From positions 1 through 46,938 of the forward strand of contig NZ_SPMX01000057.1 in NCBI RefSeq assembly GCF_012940005.1: a DNA stretch of 46,938 nucleotides, read 5' to 3'. A program made the position numbers and the translations under genes. Of the stretch, positions 27,583 through 38,035 are shown one piece after another; position 1 is the first letter of the stretch, and every line of letters starts with the position of its first letter. Below the pieces are notes generated by a model that was not told the origin of the DNA, searched no databases, and worked only from the letters and a program-made list of their open reading frames with translations. Origin of the DNA: Candidatus Accumulibacter contiguus. GTDB taxonomy: Bacteria > Pseudomonadota > Gammaproteobacteria > Burkholderiales > Rhodocyclaceae.

Positions 27583-28821
27583 TTGGCACGTCGCAGAGTC
27601 GTCATCACAGGCCTAGGCATCGTTTCTCCGGTTGGAAATTCCGTCGAAGAAGCCTGGCAGAACATTCTTGCCGGGCGTTCGGGTATTGGCCGGGTGACCC
27701 GTTTCGATGTGTCCGGCTTTCCCGTGCACATCGCTGGCGAGGTTCGGAATTTTGATATTGGCCAGTATCTCTCGTCGAAAGAAGCGCGCCGGATGGATGT
27801 CTTCATCCATTACGGAATGGCGGCGGGACTGCAAGCCATACGGGACGCCGGTCTGGATGCGCAGCCGGTGGCGCCGGAGCGGGTTGGCGTGTCGATTGGT
27901 TCGGGGATTGGCGGTCTGCCGATGATTGAAAACACCTGTGACGACTTCGCTGCGGGTGGCGTTCGCAAGGTATCGCCGTTTTTTGTTCCCGGCTCGATCA
28001 TCAACATGATCTCCGGTAACCTGTCGATCATGTGCGGTTACAAAGGTCCCAACATCTCGCTGGTCAGTGCCTGTTCGACGGGTACGCACAGCATCGGTGA
28101 CGCCGGGCGTCTGATCGAATACGGTGATGTGGACATCATGATCGCCGGAGGGTCCGAAGGCTGTATCTCGAAACTCGGCCTGGGAGGTTTCTGTGCGCCG
28201 CGCGCCCTCTCGACGCGCAACGATGATCCGCAGACGGCAAGCCGCCCGTGGGACCGGGACCGCGATGGCTTTGTGCTCAGTGAAGGGGCTGGTGTCGTGG
28301 TGCTTGAGGAATACGAGCATGCGAAAGCGCGTGGCGCCCGGATATACTGTGAACTCGCCGGCTTCGGCATGAGTGCCGACGCCCACCACATGACTGCGCC
28401 ATGCGAGGACGGTGAAGGTGCGGCGCGTTGCATGACAAACGCCTTGCGCAACGCCGGGCTGAATATGGATGAGGTGCAGTACGTCAATGCGCACGGCACG
28501 TCGACCCCGCTGGGTGACAAGGCCGAGACCATTGCCGTCAAGCGGGCTTTCGGCGAGCATGCGCGCAAATTGGTGGTCAATTCGACCAAGTCGATGACCG
28601 GCCATCTGTTGGGCGCCGCGGGCGGCATCGAGGCCCTGTTTACTGTACTGGCGGTCTATCATCAGGTTTCGCCGCCGACGATCAACATTTTCAACCAGGA
28701 TGAATCCTGCGATCTCGATTATTGCGCCAACACCGCGCGTCCGATGAAGATCGAGGTCGGAATCTCGAACTCTTTCGGCTTCGGCGGTACCAATGCCACC
28801 GTCGCCTTCAAACGCATCTAG
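27583..28821 (+). CDS. fabF: 3-oxoacyl-ACP synthase II
   Basis: FabF elongates acyl-ACP, including the step to vaccenic acid. The catalytic Cys (about residue 164) lies in LVSACSTGTHS, the two His in VNAHGTSTPLGD and KSMTGHLLGAAGG, and the C-terminus is the usual SFGFGGTNATVAFKR. I chose TTG 27583, which yields MARRRVVITGLGIVSPVGN and 412 residues, the standard FabF length, with GGAG six bases upstream. An ATG at 27559 would add eight residues not typical of the family. Confidence 0.96.
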   Translation: MARRRVVITGLGIVSPVGNSVEEAWQNILAGRSGIGRVTRFDVSGFPVHIAGEVRNFDIGQYLSSKEARRMDVFIHYGMAAGLQAIRDAGLDAQPVAPERVGVSIGSGIGGLPMIENTCDDFAAGGVRKVSPFFVPGSIINMISGNLSIMCGYKGPNISLVSACSTGTHSIGDAGRLIEYGDVDIMIAGGSEGCISKLGLGGFCAPRALSTRNDDPQTASRPWDRDRDGFVLSEGAGVVVLEEYEHAKARGARIYCELAGFGMSADAHHMTAPCEDGEGAARCMTNALRNAGLNMDEVQYVNAHGTSTPLGDKAETIAVKRAFGEHARKLVVNSTKSMTGHLLGAAGGIEALFTVLAVYHQVSPPTINIFNQDESCDLDYCANTARPMKIEVGISNSFGFGGTNATVAFKRI

Positions 28822-28863
28822 TCCCGGAATCAGCGCGCGCTACCCGGGTAGTGCGGCAGTGCC

Positions 28864-29298
28864 GTGCAATTCCCGATCACTATCGAGCTGCGCCGCTCGC
28901 GTCTGCTGTCCTTCCTGACGGTCCTGTTGCACGCTCTGGCGGCGGGCTGCCTGTGGGTGCTGCCCTGGCCAGAGGAGGCGCGCCTGCTGCTGCTGATCGT
29001 TGCGCTGTCCTTGGCGGACGCGCTGCGACCGTCGACAATCGTCGGGCTGCGCCTCGGTGAGCGCGGCGAACTGACGCTTCTGTTTGCCGCCGGCGATGTC
29101 CTTTTCGGATCGGTGCAGGCCGACACCGCAGTATTCAGTCAGTTGATCGTCCTGCGCGTGCGCGATGACGAGAACGCTGGGCGGCTCTCGAGCCTGGTCC
29201 TGCTGACCGACAGCATGCCGCCAGAGCAGTTTCGTCTACTGCGTCTATGGCTGCGTTGGCGAGTCAATCCTGGCGATTCGGCCGTGGGCGGCGTCTGA
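28864..29298 (+). CDS. YgfX-like small membrane protein
   Basis: The 144-residue protein begins with a basic segment and shows two probable membrane helices (about residues 14-33 and 38-55), followed by a short soluble part containing [13 protein letters not shown] and [11 protein letters not shown]. This size, order of segments and place at the end of a fabF operon beside nadB suit the YgfX/CptA family, named for a toxin in E. coli, but the match is weak. The start is GTG 28864. Its last 35 bases overlap the end of the convergent nadB gene. Confidence 0.6.
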   Translation: MQFPITIELRRSRLLSFLTVLLHALAAGCLWVLPWPEEARLLLLIVALSLADALRPSTIVGLRLGERGELTLLFAAGDVLFGSVQADTAVFSQLIVLRVRDDENAGRLSSLVLLTDSMPPEQFRLLRLWLRWRVNPGDSAVGGV

Positions 29299-30853
29299 CC
29301 ACGGTATTGCGCGCGCGCGGCAGCGTTTCCGGATAATTGCGACTGAAGTGCAGTCCCCGACTTTCGTGGCGCCGCAGCGCGCAGCGGATGATCAGGTCTG
29401 CGGTGACCACGAGGTTGCGCAGTTCGATCAAATCGTGACTGACCCGGAACTGCGAGTAGAAATCATCGATTTCACGCATCAGCAGGTGAATCCGGTTCTG
29501 CGCGCGCTGCAGGCGCTTGGTGGTGCGGACGATGCCGACATAGTCCCACATGAAGCGGCGCAGTTCATCCCAGTTGTGGGAAATGACGATTTCTTCATCC
29601 GGGTCGCTGACACGGCTGGCGTCCCAGGAAGGTAGCTGCGGGAAATCCCCTGCAGGCTGTTCGAGAATGTCCTTGGCTGCGGCTTCGGCGAAAACCAGGC
29701 ATTCGAGCAGCGAATTGCTGGCCAGACGATTGGCGCCGTGCAAGCCGGTGCACGAAGCCTCGCCGGCGACATAGAGGCCTGGGATGTCGGTGCGCGCCCG
29801 CAGGTCGGTGACGACGCCACCACAGGTGTAGTGCGCGGCGGGAACGACCGGGATCGCCTGGCGGGTCATGTCGATTCCCAGATCAAGGCAGCGCGCCAGA
29901 ATATTCGGGAAATGCTCGCCGAGAAACTCGGCTGACTTGTGCGAGATGTCCAGATAAACGCAGTCCAGGCCGCGCTTTTTCATCTCGAAGTCGATTGCTC
30001 TGGCGACCACGTCGCGGGGTGCAAGTTCGGCGCGCGCGTCGTGCCTGGGCATGAAGCGGGTACCGTCAGGCAGCAGCAGGCGCCCGCCTTCGCCTCGCAC
30101 CGCTTCGGAAATCAGAAAGGACTTGGCCTGTGGATGGTAGAGGCAGGTCGGATGAAACTGGATGAACTCCATGTTCGCCACGCGGCAGCCGGCACGCCAG
30201 GCCATGGCGATGCCGTCGCCGGTCGAGGTGTCCGGATTGGTCGTGTAGAGATAGACTTTACCGGCGCCGCCGGCAGCGATCAGGGTGTTCCTGGCGCCCA
30301 CGGTCAGGACTTCACCGCTGGTGCTGTCGAGTACATAGGCACCGTGACAGCGCTGCTCTCCGAGTCGCAACTTGTCGCCGGTAATCAGATCGATGGCGAT
30401 GTGCTGTTCGAGGACGGTAATGTTCGGCTGCCGGCGAATCAGGCTGGTCAGCGTGTTCTGAACCGCGAGGCCGGTCGCATCAGCGACGTGGATCACGCGC
30501 CGGGCGCTGTGACCTCCCTCGCGGGTCAGGTGGTAGCCTTCGTCATCACGAGTGAAGGGAACACCCTGCGCAATCAGCCAATCGACCGCGCGCCGACCGT
30601 TTTCGATGACGAAGCGAGTCGCCCGCGGGTCATTGAGAAAAGCGCCAGCGGTGATCGTGTCGCGAATGTGCGCTTCGATCGAATCGCGGTTATCGAGCAC
30701 GGCCGCAATGCCGCCCTGCGCCCAACTCGAAGCGCTGTCTTCGAGGCTGCGCTTGCTGACCAGGGCCACTCTGCGGGTTGGTGCCAGCCGGAGTGCTGCG
30801 GCTTGTCCGGCCAGACCACTGCCAATGATGAGAACGTCGAAGCGAAGCGGCAA
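29264..30853 (-). CDS. nadB: L-aspartate oxidase
   Basis: NadB oxidises L-aspartate to iminoaspartate with FAD, the first step of de novo NAD synthesis. The protein has the dinucleotide loop [67 protein letters not shown], and [20 protein letters not shown], all typical of the succinate dehydrogenase/fumarate reductase superfamily branch NadB. I prefer the TTG at 30853 (AGGA nine bases upstream, [13 protein letters not shown], 529 residues); another TTG at 30883 would add ten residues with no clear ribosome site. No nadA or nadC lies nearby. Confidence 0.94.
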   Translation of the reverse strand: MPLRFDVLIIGSGLAGQAAALRLAPTRRVALVSKRSLEDSASSWAQGGIAAVLDNRDSIEAHIRDTITAGAFLNDPRATRFVIENGRRAVDWLIAQGVPFTRDDEGYHLTREGGHSARRVIHVADATGLAVQNTLTSLIRRQPNITVLEQHIAIDLITGDKLRLGEQRCHGAYVLDSTSGEVLTVGARNTLIAAGGAGKVYLYTTNPDTSTGDGIAMAWRAGCRVANMEFIQFHPTCLYHPQAKSFLISEAVRGEGGRLLLPDGTRFMPRHDARAELAPRDVVARAIDFEMKKRGLDCVYLDISHKSAEFLGEHFPNILARCLDLGIDMTRQAIPVVPAAHYTCGGVVTDLRARTDIPGLYVAGEASCTGLHGANRLASNSLLECLVFAEAAAKDILEQPAGDFPQLPSWDASRVSDPDEEIVISHNWDELRRFMWDYVGIVRTTKRLQRAQNRIHLLMREIDDFYSQFRVSHDLIELRNLVVTADLIIRCALRRHESRGLHFSRNYPETLPRARNTVVRRRPRPNRQD

Positions 30854-30901
30854 AAGGGGGAATCCTGTCGAAAAGGGCTGCAACTATAGCACGGGCAGAG
30901 G

Positions 30902-31846
30902 CTATGACAAGCCTGCTGCCTGGGTTGATTCCTGGATCCCGGCCATCATTGGCAACGCCAATTCCTGCCGGTTCTTCAGCCAGGCCGAGAACTCGTGCCC
31001 GAGTTCAGGGTGGCTTTCCCCGAGGACGACGCTGGCCTGCATCAGGCCGAGTTTGCTGCCACAGTCGTAACGCTGGCCATGGTAGCGGTAGGCCAGCACT
31101 GGTTCACTGGCCAGCAGTGCGGCGATGCCATCGGTGAGCTGAATTTCGCCACCCGCACCGCGCGGCTGTTTGCGGATCAGTTCAAATACCGCCGGGGTCA
31201 GGATATAACGGCCCGCCACCGCCAGATTCGATGGCGCAGCGCTTGGGTGCGGTTTCTCGATCAGGCCCTTGATGTTCATCAGATCGGACGATAGTGGCTC
31301 ACCCTCGACGATCCCGTAGCGGTTGGTCTGATCCTCAGGCACCTCCTGCACGGCAAGGATGCTGCAATGGTGCTCGGCGAACAATTTGGTCATTTGTTGC
31401 ATGATCGGTGGCGTGCCGATCATCAGGTCGTCGGCCAGCAGGACGGCAAAGGCCTCACCCTGGATCAGGCGCTCGGCGCAGAGTATCGCGTGCCCGAGGC
31501 CCAGCGCCCGCGGCTGGCGTACATAGACGCAATCCATGTCGTCCGGCTTGATCGAGTGCACCAGCGCGATCAACTCGTCCTTGCCGGTAGCGGCGAGTTC
31601 CGCCTCCAGCTCGTAGGCGGTGTCGAAGTGGTCTTCGATCGAGCGCTTGTTGCGGCCGGTGACGAAGATCATTTGCCGAATCCCGGCCGCGTAGGCTTCT
31701 TCAACCGCGTACTGAATCAGGGGCTTGTCCACCACGGCGAGCATTTCCTTCGGGCTGGCCTTGGTGGCCGGCAGGAAGCGCGTGCCGAGACCCGCGACCG
31801 GGAAGATCGCTTTCTTTACCACGAAATCAATTTTCAGACTGGTCAT
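30902..31846 (-). CDS. galU: UTP-glucose-1-phosphate uridylyltransferase
   Basis: GalU makes UDP-glucose, a donor for surface polysaccharides and glycogen. The 314-residue protein has AIFPVAGLGTRFLPATKASP with the nucleotide-binding loop and Lys, MLAVVDKPLIQYAVEEA, FAVLLADDLMIG, and GLIEKPHPSAAPSNLAVAGR. It is full length for bacterial GalU. It is apart from the polysaccharide operons of this window but would feed them. Upstream 31847-31979 has no gene. Confidence 0.96.
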   Translation of the reverse strand: MTSLKIDFVVKKAIFPVAGLGTRFLPATKASPKEMLAVVDKPLIQYAVEEAYAAGIRQMIFVTGRNKRSIEDHFDTAYELEAELAATGKDELIALVHSIKPDDMDCVYVRQPRALGLGHAILCAERLIQGEAFAVLLADDLMIGTPPIMQQMTKLFAEHHCSILAVQEVPEDQTNRYGIVEGEPLSSDLMNIKGLIEKPHPSAAPSNLAVAGRYILTPAVFELIRKQPRGAGGEIQLTDGIAALLASEPVLAYRYHGQRYDCGSKLGLMQASVVLGESHPELGHEFSAWLKNRQELALPMMAGIQESTQAAGLS

Positions 31847-31979
31847 GATGAAATCCGGATGGGTATGGTTGACTGATCATTCTATCGCTTTCGCACCCCC
31901 GAACGCCTCTGGCCTCTGACAATCATCGCAGTTCTTCCCACTGCGGGCCGCTTGCCCAAGGCCAATCGGCGAGCCTGGG

Positions 31980-32297
31980 TCAGGGGAGGCGCGCTGCGGT
32001 CCACGACATGCCGCCGGATACTGCCAGCAACGACGCGATCAGCAGTGCGACGCAGAGCGCGCGGTACAAGCCGGGGCTGCCGGTACGGTCTGCCATCGCG
32101 AGGATGTGCAGGGCACCCCAGGCGACGGCCAGACCGGCGATCAGCGGGATCACCAGTACTTGCAATTCGATCCTGTTGAGCGAGAGCATGCGGCTTTCCC
32201 GCCAGGGTACGCAGAGGAATATGCCGAAGGTCCAGAACAGGGCGGTACTTCCGGCGGCGCAGATGGCGGCAACGGTGCGGATAATCCATTTTTCCAT
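31980..32297 (-). CDS. Small hypothetical membrane protein
   Basis: The 105-residue protein shows three likely membrane helices: about residues 8-29, 46-66 and 80-98 (LCVALLIASLLAVSGGMSW). No catalytic motif or known family is recognised. Codon use looks like that of neighbours, which supports it being real, and it lies on the same strand as the methyltransferase upstream (57 bases away) and galU downstream. Confidence 0.6.
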   Translation of the reverse strand: MEKWIIRTVAAICAAGSTALFWTFGIFLCVPWRESRMLSLNRIELQVLVIPLIAGLAVAWGALHILAMADRTGSPGLYRALCVALLIASLLAVSGGMSWTAARLP

Positions 32298-32354
32298 TGA
32301 CAGTCCTTGAGTGGTGGCAGTGGCTGACCAGCAGACGCTTGCCTGCTGCTATCC

Positions 32355-33176
32355 TCAGTAGATGAAACGCGCACGCAACTCGTCGAGGTTCAGTTGCTGC
32401 AGGATCTGTTCGAGCCGCGTCGTGGCGTTGCTGCGCGCGACACCAGTGTGCCTGGCGATGATCAGCTCGTTCTTCAGTGAGTGTTCCCAGCCGACGAGCT
32501 CGGTCACCGTCAGCTGATAGCCCTGCGCTTCGAGCTGCAGGCAGCGCAGGGCATTGGTCAGCTGGCTGCCGAATTCGCGGGTGTGGATGGGATGCCGCCA
32601 GAGTTCCGACAGCGGCGTCTGCGCCAGGGATTCGCCTTTCCTGCGGCGCAGCACGCCGGCGACTTCGGCCTGACAGCAGGGGACGAGAACGATGAATTTC
32701 GCCTGCTTGTGGAGGGCGAAGCGAATCGCGTCGTCAGTGGCGGTGTCACAGGCGTGCAGAGCGGTGACGATGTCCACCCGCGCGGGCAGCCCAGACGACT
32801 CGATGGCGTTCTCGACATGCAGGTTCAGGAAGGACATGCGCGTGAAAGCGAGTCGGCTGGCAAGGCTGCGCGCGTGCTCGACGAGTTCTGCGCGCGCCTC
32901 GACACCGTAAATGTGGCCATCGTCCCGGGTGTGGAAGAACAGATCGTAGAGGAGGAAGCCGAGGTAGGATTTACCCGCACCGTGATCGACCAGCGTCAGG
33001 CCCTTGCCACTGGCGACGATCTCGGTGAGCAGCGGTTCGATGAAATGGCAGAGGTGATGGACCTGCTTGAGCTTGCGCCGGCTGTCCTGGTTGAGCTTGC
33101 CGTCGCGGGTCAGGATGTGCAACGCCTTGAGCAGTTCGATCGACTGCCCGGGCCTGATTTCGGGGATCGCCGACAA
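32355..33176 (-). CDS. SAM-dependent methyltransferase (Methyltransf_32-like)
   Basis: This 273-residue protein has a Rossmann methyltransferase core: TLVDHGAGKSYLGFLLYDLF as motif I, HIYGVEARAELVEHAR, and VTALHACDTATDDAIRFAL, then VLVPCCQAEV. The D-H-G-A-G-K-S-Y form of motif I and P-C-C-Q are typical of the Methyltransf_32 group, which includes RNA-modifying and glutathione-domain proteins. The substrate is unknown. Translation probably starts at TTG 33176, with AGGAAA six bases upstream, as no ATG occurs near. Confidence 0.82.
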   Translation of the reverse strand: MSAIPEIRPGQSIELLKALHILTRDGKLNQDSRRKLKQVHHLCHFIEPLLTEIVASGKGLTLVDHGAGKSYLGFLLYDLFFHTRDDGHIYGVEARAELVEHARSLASRLAFTRMSFLNLHVENAIESSGLPARVDIVTALHACDTATDDAIRFALHKQAKFIVLVPCCQAEVAGVLRRRKGESLAQTPLSELWRHPIHTREFGSQLTNALRCLQLEAQGYQLTVTELVGWEHSLKNELIIARHTGVARSNATTRLEQILQQLNLDELRARFIY

Positions 33177-33302
33177 GCGGTTTCCTGACGAGGGATGGGA
33201 AAGATCTCATTTTAGCGGTTTACGCTGCTGCCAGCGCCGCGGAAGCGCCAGCCTGGCCGAAGCGGTGGGATAATGACACTCTTTCAGATTGTTGGACTCT
33301 GC

Positions 33303-34232
33303 ATGGCCATCCAGTGGTATCCCGGTCACATGACCTCGGCGCGCAAGAAAGCGGCCGAGACGATGGCGTCGATCGACGTGGTCATCGAGGTGCTCGATGC
33401 GCGCCTGCCCGAGGCGAGCACCAATCCTCTGGTCCGCGAGCTTCGCCTGCATCGCCAGCGTCCATGCCTGAAGGTCCTGAACAAGGCCGACCTGGCCGAC
33501 CCGCAGGTGACGCAGGCGTGGATCGCCTATTACAACCGGCAGGAGGGCGTGCGCGCGGTGGCACTGTCGTGCAAGAAACCCGGCGACGTGGCCCGCCTTC
33601 CCGGACTGTGCGAGGCTCTGGCGCCACATCGCAGCGAAAACACCAAGCCGCTGCGGATGATGATCATGGGCATCCCGAACGTCGGCAAATCGACGCTGAT
33701 GAATGTCGTTCTCCAGCGCAAACTGGCCAAGGTCGGTGACGAACCGGCAGTGACCCGCGCGCAGCAGACCTCGCAGCTCGATGTTCGGCATTCGATTACC
33801 GATACGCCCGGACTGCTGTGGCCGAAAATCGAACATCCAAGCGACGGTCTGATGCTCGCTGCGAGCCATGCCGTCGGTCGCAATGCGATGATCGACGAGG
33901 AAGTGGCGACCTTTCTCGCCGGGCTGTTGCTGGCGCGTTACCCGACTTTGCTGGCGAAGCGCTACGGCTTCCCGGCCGATGCAATCGAGCATCTCGATGC
34001 CGTGGCGGTCATCGAAGAGATCGCCAGACGCCGTAGCCTGCGCGTCCGTGGCGGCGAAGCCGATCTCGAGAAGGCAGCGAAGATGCTGCTGCAGGATTAC
34101 CGGGACGGTGTTCTCGGCCGCATCAGCCTGGAGACTCCGTTGACGCGCAGCGCCATGCTGGCGGCTGAGCAGACGCAGACGGTGATCCGTGGAACGGCAC
34201 TGGACGACGATCTGCCAGCCGCGCACGCTTGA
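33303..34232 (+). CDS. ylqF: Ribosome biogenesis GTPase YlqF/RbgA
   Basis: This circularly permuted GTPase assists late assembly of the 50S subunit. The motif order is diagnostic: G4 LNKADLAD precedes G1 GIPNVGKSTLMN, which precedes G3 DTPGLLWP. It starts MAIQWYPGHMTSARKKA, the family's standard N-terminus including the PGHM motif, so ATG 33303 is chosen over an earlier in-frame ATG at 33273. It is 309 residues, near the usual length, and is followed three bases later by the acyltransferase gene. Confidence 0.93.
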   Translation: MAIQWYPGHMTSARKKAAETMASIDVVIEVLDARLPEASTNPLVRELRLHRQRPCLKVLNKADLADPQVTQAWIAYYNRQEGVRAVALSCKKPGDVARLPGLCEALAPHRSENTKPLRMMIMGIPNVGKSTLMNVVLQRKLAKVGDEPAVTRAQQTSQLDVRHSITDTPGLLWPKIEHPSDGLMLAASHAVGRNAMIDEEVATFLAGLLLARYPTLLAKRYGFPADAIEHLDAVAVIEEIARRRSLRVRGGEADLEKAAKMLLQDYRDGVLGRISLETPLTRSAMLAAEQTQTVIRGTALDDDLPAAHA

Positions 34233-34235
34233 CCG

Positions 34236-35132
34236 ATGCTGAATTTCCTGCCGGCGCCGTTGATCGGCCTGATCGCTTTCTCACTGCTGGCGCTCAACTC
34301 GTTCTTCTGGGTGCCGATCCTGGTGTTCGTGGCCGGTTGCAAGCTGCTCCTGCCGTTCCGGGTGGTTCGCCTGCGCCTCGACCCGGTTCTGGTGCATATC
34401 GCCGAGGCCTGGATCGCGTGCAACAGCGGCTGGATGGCGCTGACCCAGCAGGCGCAGTGGGATGTCCAGGGGATCGATGGGCTCGACCCACGCGGCTGGT
34501 ACCTGGTCAACTGCAATCATCAATCGTGGGCCGATATCCTCGTCCTGCAACATCTGCTGACGCGGCGCATTCCCTTGCTCAAATTCTTCCTCAAGCAGCA
34601 ATTGCTTTGGGTGCCGGTGATGGGATTGGCCTGGTGGGCCCTCGATTTTCCGTTCATGCGCCGCCATAGTGAAGAAGTTCTCAAGGCGCGCCCGGAATTG
34701 CGCGCCCGCGATCAGGAGGCGACCCGCCTGGCCTGCGAGAAGTTTTCGCTGATTCCGACCAGCGTGATGAACTTTTGCGAGGGGACGCGCTTCACGCCGG
34801 ACAAACATCAGCGGCAGCAGTCACCGTATCGACACCTCCTGAAGCCGAAAGCCGGAGGAATTGCGCTGGCACTGAATGTGATGGGCGACAAGTTTCGCGC
34901 GATTCTCGATGTAACCATCGTTTATCCCGCCGGCGCTCCGAATTTCTGGGAGTTCCTTTGCGGTCGGATGCATCGCGTGCAGGTTCGCGTACAGACACTG
35001 CCGGTGCCGAGGCATCTGGCGAGCGGAGACTACGCCAATGACCCGGCGATTCGAGAAGCTTTCCAGCAGTGGATGCAGCAGATCTGGCAGGACAAGGACG
35101 CGCAGATCGAAGGATTGCTCGCCGACCAATGA
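34236..35132 (+). CDS. YihG-like membrane acyltransferase (PlsC family)
   Basis: The 298-residue protein is a glycerolipid acyltransferase by its motifs NHQSWADI (H-X4-D catalytic box) and FCEGTRFTPDKH (E-G-T-R, substrate phosphate). The N-terminus has one or two membrane helices (about residues 6-40). The overall pattern is that of YihG/LCLAT-like enzymes, which acylate lysophospholipids at sn-2. It begins three bases after the ylqF stop and is probably co-transcribed. Confidence 0.88.
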   Translation: MLNFLPAPLIGLIAFSLLALNSFFWVPILVFVAGCKLLLPFRVVRLRLDPVLVHIAEAWIACNSGWMALTQQAQWDVQGIDGLDPRGWYLVNCNHQSWADILVLQHLLTRRIPLLKFFLKQQLLWVPVMGLAWWALDFPFMRRHSEEVLKARPELRARDQEATRLACEKFSLIPTSVMNFCEGTRFTPDKHQRQQSPYRHLLKPKAGGIALALNVMGDKFRAILDVTIVYPAGAPNFWEFLCGRMHRVQVRVQTLPVPRHLASGDYANDPAIREAFQQWMQQIWQDKDAQIEGLLADQ

Positions 35133-35260
35133 GCCCCGACCCTGGGCTTGTGCCTCCGTCAGGCAGTGGCCGCCGCTCTCGGTGGCCGCGAAATGAGTGC
35201 ACAGTTCCCGCAGCGCCGAGCGCCTGACGTATCATCATATTCTTTCGTTTCAGGTCAGAA

Positions 35261-37957
35261 ATGCCATTGCTTCAGATCGTCCGTAGCAAGCTGCAGCGTC
35301 CCCGGGCTAGCGCCGACTTCGTCGCGCGCAGCGAGTTGCTGGCAAGGCTCGAAGCCGGCAGCAACCGGCCACTGACCCTGCTGGTGGCGCCGGCGGGTTA
35401 TGGCAAGACGGCGCTGGTCACGCACTGGCTCGCTGGCCGTGACGGCCTGGCTGCCTGGCTCTCGCTCGACCACGAAGACAGCGATCCGATCGTGTTCATC
35501 CGCTACTTCGCTGCCGCATTGCGCACGGCGATTCCCGATGCCTGCGCCGAGACGCTGGCGTATCTCGATGCCGGGCAGCAAACCTCGCTGACGGTGCTTG
35601 CCGGCAGTCTGAGCAACGATCTGGCAGCGCTGCCGGTGCCGCTGGTGATGGTTCTTGACGATTATCACCGCATCGACTCGCCGCCGATCCATGCCCTGCT
35701 CGATCGCCTGCTGGTGCATCCGGCGAGTGCTCTGCATCTGCTGGTGATCGCCCGCCATGATCCTCCCTTGTCGCTGGGCGCGCTGCGCGTTCGCGAGGAG
35801 ATGAACGAAATCCGGATGCGCGACCTGCAATTTGGCGAGCGTGAAGCGGCGATCCTGCTCGAACGCTGCGTCGGACGTACCGTTTCGGCAGCCGCATTGG
35901 CCAGACTGCAGGCCTGTAGCGAGGGCTGGCCGGTTGGTGTTCGCCTGGCGGCACTGGCGCTGCGAAACAAGGATGCGGCTGACGCGCTAGGCACGCTCGA
36001 GCACTGCTTCAGCGGCAGTACGCGCGAGGTCGAGCAGTATTTCTGCGAGGAAGTGCTGGCCCAACAGAGCGTGCTCGCGCGTGACTGCCTGCTCAGGACC
36101 TCGATTCTCGACCGTTTCTGCGCGTCCTTGTGCGACGCCGTTCTCGGGGACGCTTGCAACGGGCATGCCTTGATGCAATTGGTGTCGAGCGGCGCGCTGC
36201 TCTGCATTCCCATCGACGATCGCCTGGAGTGGTATCGCCATCAGCGTCTGTTCCGGGAGTTTCTGCAGCGGCAGCTCGAACTGCAGTATCCGGCGAGCGA
36301 GATTGCCGCACTGCATCGACGCGCGGCCGCCTGGTTCGAAACGCAGGATTTTCTCGAAGAAGCGATTCCGCATGCGCTGGCCGCAAGCGGCGCGGTAGCG
36401 GCGGGACATCTCCTGGCGCGCAATCGCCAGCGACTTCTCAACCAGGAGCAGCGACAACGGCTCGAACGCTGTCTGCGTCTGTTGCCGCCCGATAGCGTCG
36501 CGGAAGACCCCGAATTGCTGCTGCTGAAGGCCTGGCTGATGTATCACCAGGGGCGGCATGTCGAGACCCCGGCGGTTCTCGACCGGATCGAGGTGTTGCT
36601 CGAAAGCGCTGCCAGCGGTCTGCCCGCTGTCTCTGCGCTCTGTGGCAGTGTGTCGGCGCTGCGCAGTCTGCAGTATTACCTCGAAGGGCGGGCCGACATG
36701 GCTATCCGCTCTGCCGAGCAGGCGCTGCAGGGCTTACCGATCGACTGCGCGCAAGCCCGCGTGCTGGCCCAGGCGGTCATCGCCGGAACCCGGCAAATGC
36801 GCGGTGACCTGGTCGGCGCGCGCCAGAGTCTGCATGCAGCGCTGGCGCGGGCGTCGGGACCGATCGACGTTTCCCAGGCGCCGCTGCTCGCGACCTTGTG
36901 CTTCATCGACTGGATGGCTGCCGATCTGTCGGCATTGCAGTGGACGGCCAACCAGCACTACCCGCTCGGCGAGGATCGTTTGCGCAGCGCAGGCAGCCCG
37001 GTACTCGGGCGCTACTTTCATGGTCTGGTCCAGTATCAGCGCAACGATCTGGCGCTGGCGGAGGCCACGCTGCTGCCGGCGCTCGCCCCGCAGCCGGTGC
37101 CGCGCCCCGGCTACCGAACCGAAGTCACCTTCGTTCTGGCGGCAGTCTATCAGGCGCTCGGCCAGACCAACCTGGCACGCGAGATCGTCGATACGGTCTG
37201 CGAGCACTTGCAGCGCAATGGCGATTCGCCGGCCTTGTTTCGTGCGCAAGCCTGCCAGGCCGACCTGGCGCTGCGCCAGGGGCGCTCCGACGCGGCTCGG
37301 GAATGGGCGCGCAACTTCGATCCCGGTCCGGTCCAGTTCGTCTACCGCTTCAGCAACGCTCCCCACCTGACGCTGGCCCGCGTGTGGATTGCCGAGGGAA
37401 GCGTCGACAGCCACGAGCAGGCGGCTCGCCTCCTGCAGTTGCTGGAAACCGAGATGATGGCCAGGCACAACGTCCGTTTCCTGATCGAGGTCGTGGCGCT
37501 GCAGGCGCTGCTGCGGCATCTCCAGGGCGAGGAGACGGTCGCGTGCGAACTGCTGGGCCGTGCCGTCGCGCTGGCGCAACCTGGTGGCTTCATCCGGCTG
37601 TTCGTCGATCTTGGGCAAGATCTCGTGCCGCCGCTGAAACGACTGCAAACCGGCCAGAGCATTGTCGGCAACGCGGCCAATGCCCGCTACGTCGGGCAGA
37701 TTCTCGCCGCGTTCAACGACGACTGGCTGGTCAGTGCGGGTCGCCAGCAGGTGGGTGCAGACCTTACCCGCCGTGAACTGAAGATCCTCAAACTGCTCGC
37801 AGTCCGGTTGAGCAACATCGAGATTTCGGAGGAGTTGTGCATTTCACGGGCGACGGTCAAGCGGCATACCCAGAACATCTATCGCAAGCTGCGCGCATCG
37901 AGCCGCCGCGAAGCCGTCTTCAGAGCCAGAACACTCAACCTACTCGCAGACGCTTGA
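35261..37957 (+). CDS. MalT-type LuxR-family transcriptional regulator
   Basis: The 898-residue protein is a large signal-transducing ATPase (STAND) regulator. Its N-terminal NTPase domain has Walker A LLVAPAGYGKTALVTHWLAG (about residues 40-59) and Walker B PLVMVLDDYHRID; the middle 400 residues are helical repeats of TPR/MalT type; and the end is a LuxR-type DNA-binding domain (LTRRELKILKLL, then ISRATVKRHTQNIYRKL). MalT itself binds maltotriose, but the ligand here cannot be predicted. It lies 128 bases after the acyltransferase gene and 233 bases before parA, and might regulate that unit or the phosphate genes. Confidence 0.92.
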   Translation: MPLLQIVRSKLQRPRASADFVARSELLARLEAGSNRPLTLLVAPAGYGKTALVTHWLAGRDGLAAWLSLDHEDSDPIVFIRYFAAALRTAIPDACAETLAYLDAGQQTSLTVLAGSLSNDLAALPVPLVMVLDDYHRIDSPPIHALLDRLLVHPASALHLLVIARHDPPLSLGALRVREEMNEIRMRDLQFGEREAAILLERCVGRTVSAAALARLQACSEGWPVGVRLAALALRNKDAADALGTLEHCFSGSTREVEQYFCEEVLAQQSVLARDCLLRTSILDRFCASLCDAVLGDACNGHALMQLVSSGALLCIPIDDRLEWYRHQRLFREFLQRQLELQYPASEIAALHRRAAAWFETQDFLEEAIPHALAASGAVAAGHLLARNRQRLLNQEQRQRLERCLRLLPPDSVAEDPELLLLKAWLMYHQGRHVETPAVLDRIEVLLESAASGLPAVSALCGSVSALRSLQYYLEGRADMAIRSAEQALQGLPIDCAQARVLAQAVIAGTRQMRGDLVGARQSLHAALARASGPIDVSQAPLLATLCFIDWMAADLSALQWTANQHYPLGEDRLRSAGSPVLGRYFHGLVQYQRNDLALAEATLLPALAPQPVPRPGYRTEVTFVLAAVYQALGQTNLAREIVDTVCEHLQRNGDSPALFRAQACQADLALRQGRSDAAREWARNFDPGPVQFVYRFSNAPHLTLARVWIAEGSVDSHEQAARLLQLLETEMMARHNVRFLIEVVALQALLRHLQGEETVACELLGRAVALAQPGGFIRLFVDLGQDLVPPLKRLQTGQSIVGNAANARYVGQILAAFNDDWLVSAGRQQVGADLTRRELKILKLLAVRLSNIEISEELCISRATVKRHTQNIYRKLRASSRREAVFRARTLNLLADA

Positions 37958-38035
37958 CCACCTTCTTGCCGAGGCTGCCGACATCGGGTTTTGCAAGTGC
38001 AGCTCGCCCGCCATGGCTGCTGGTGAGTGAATTTT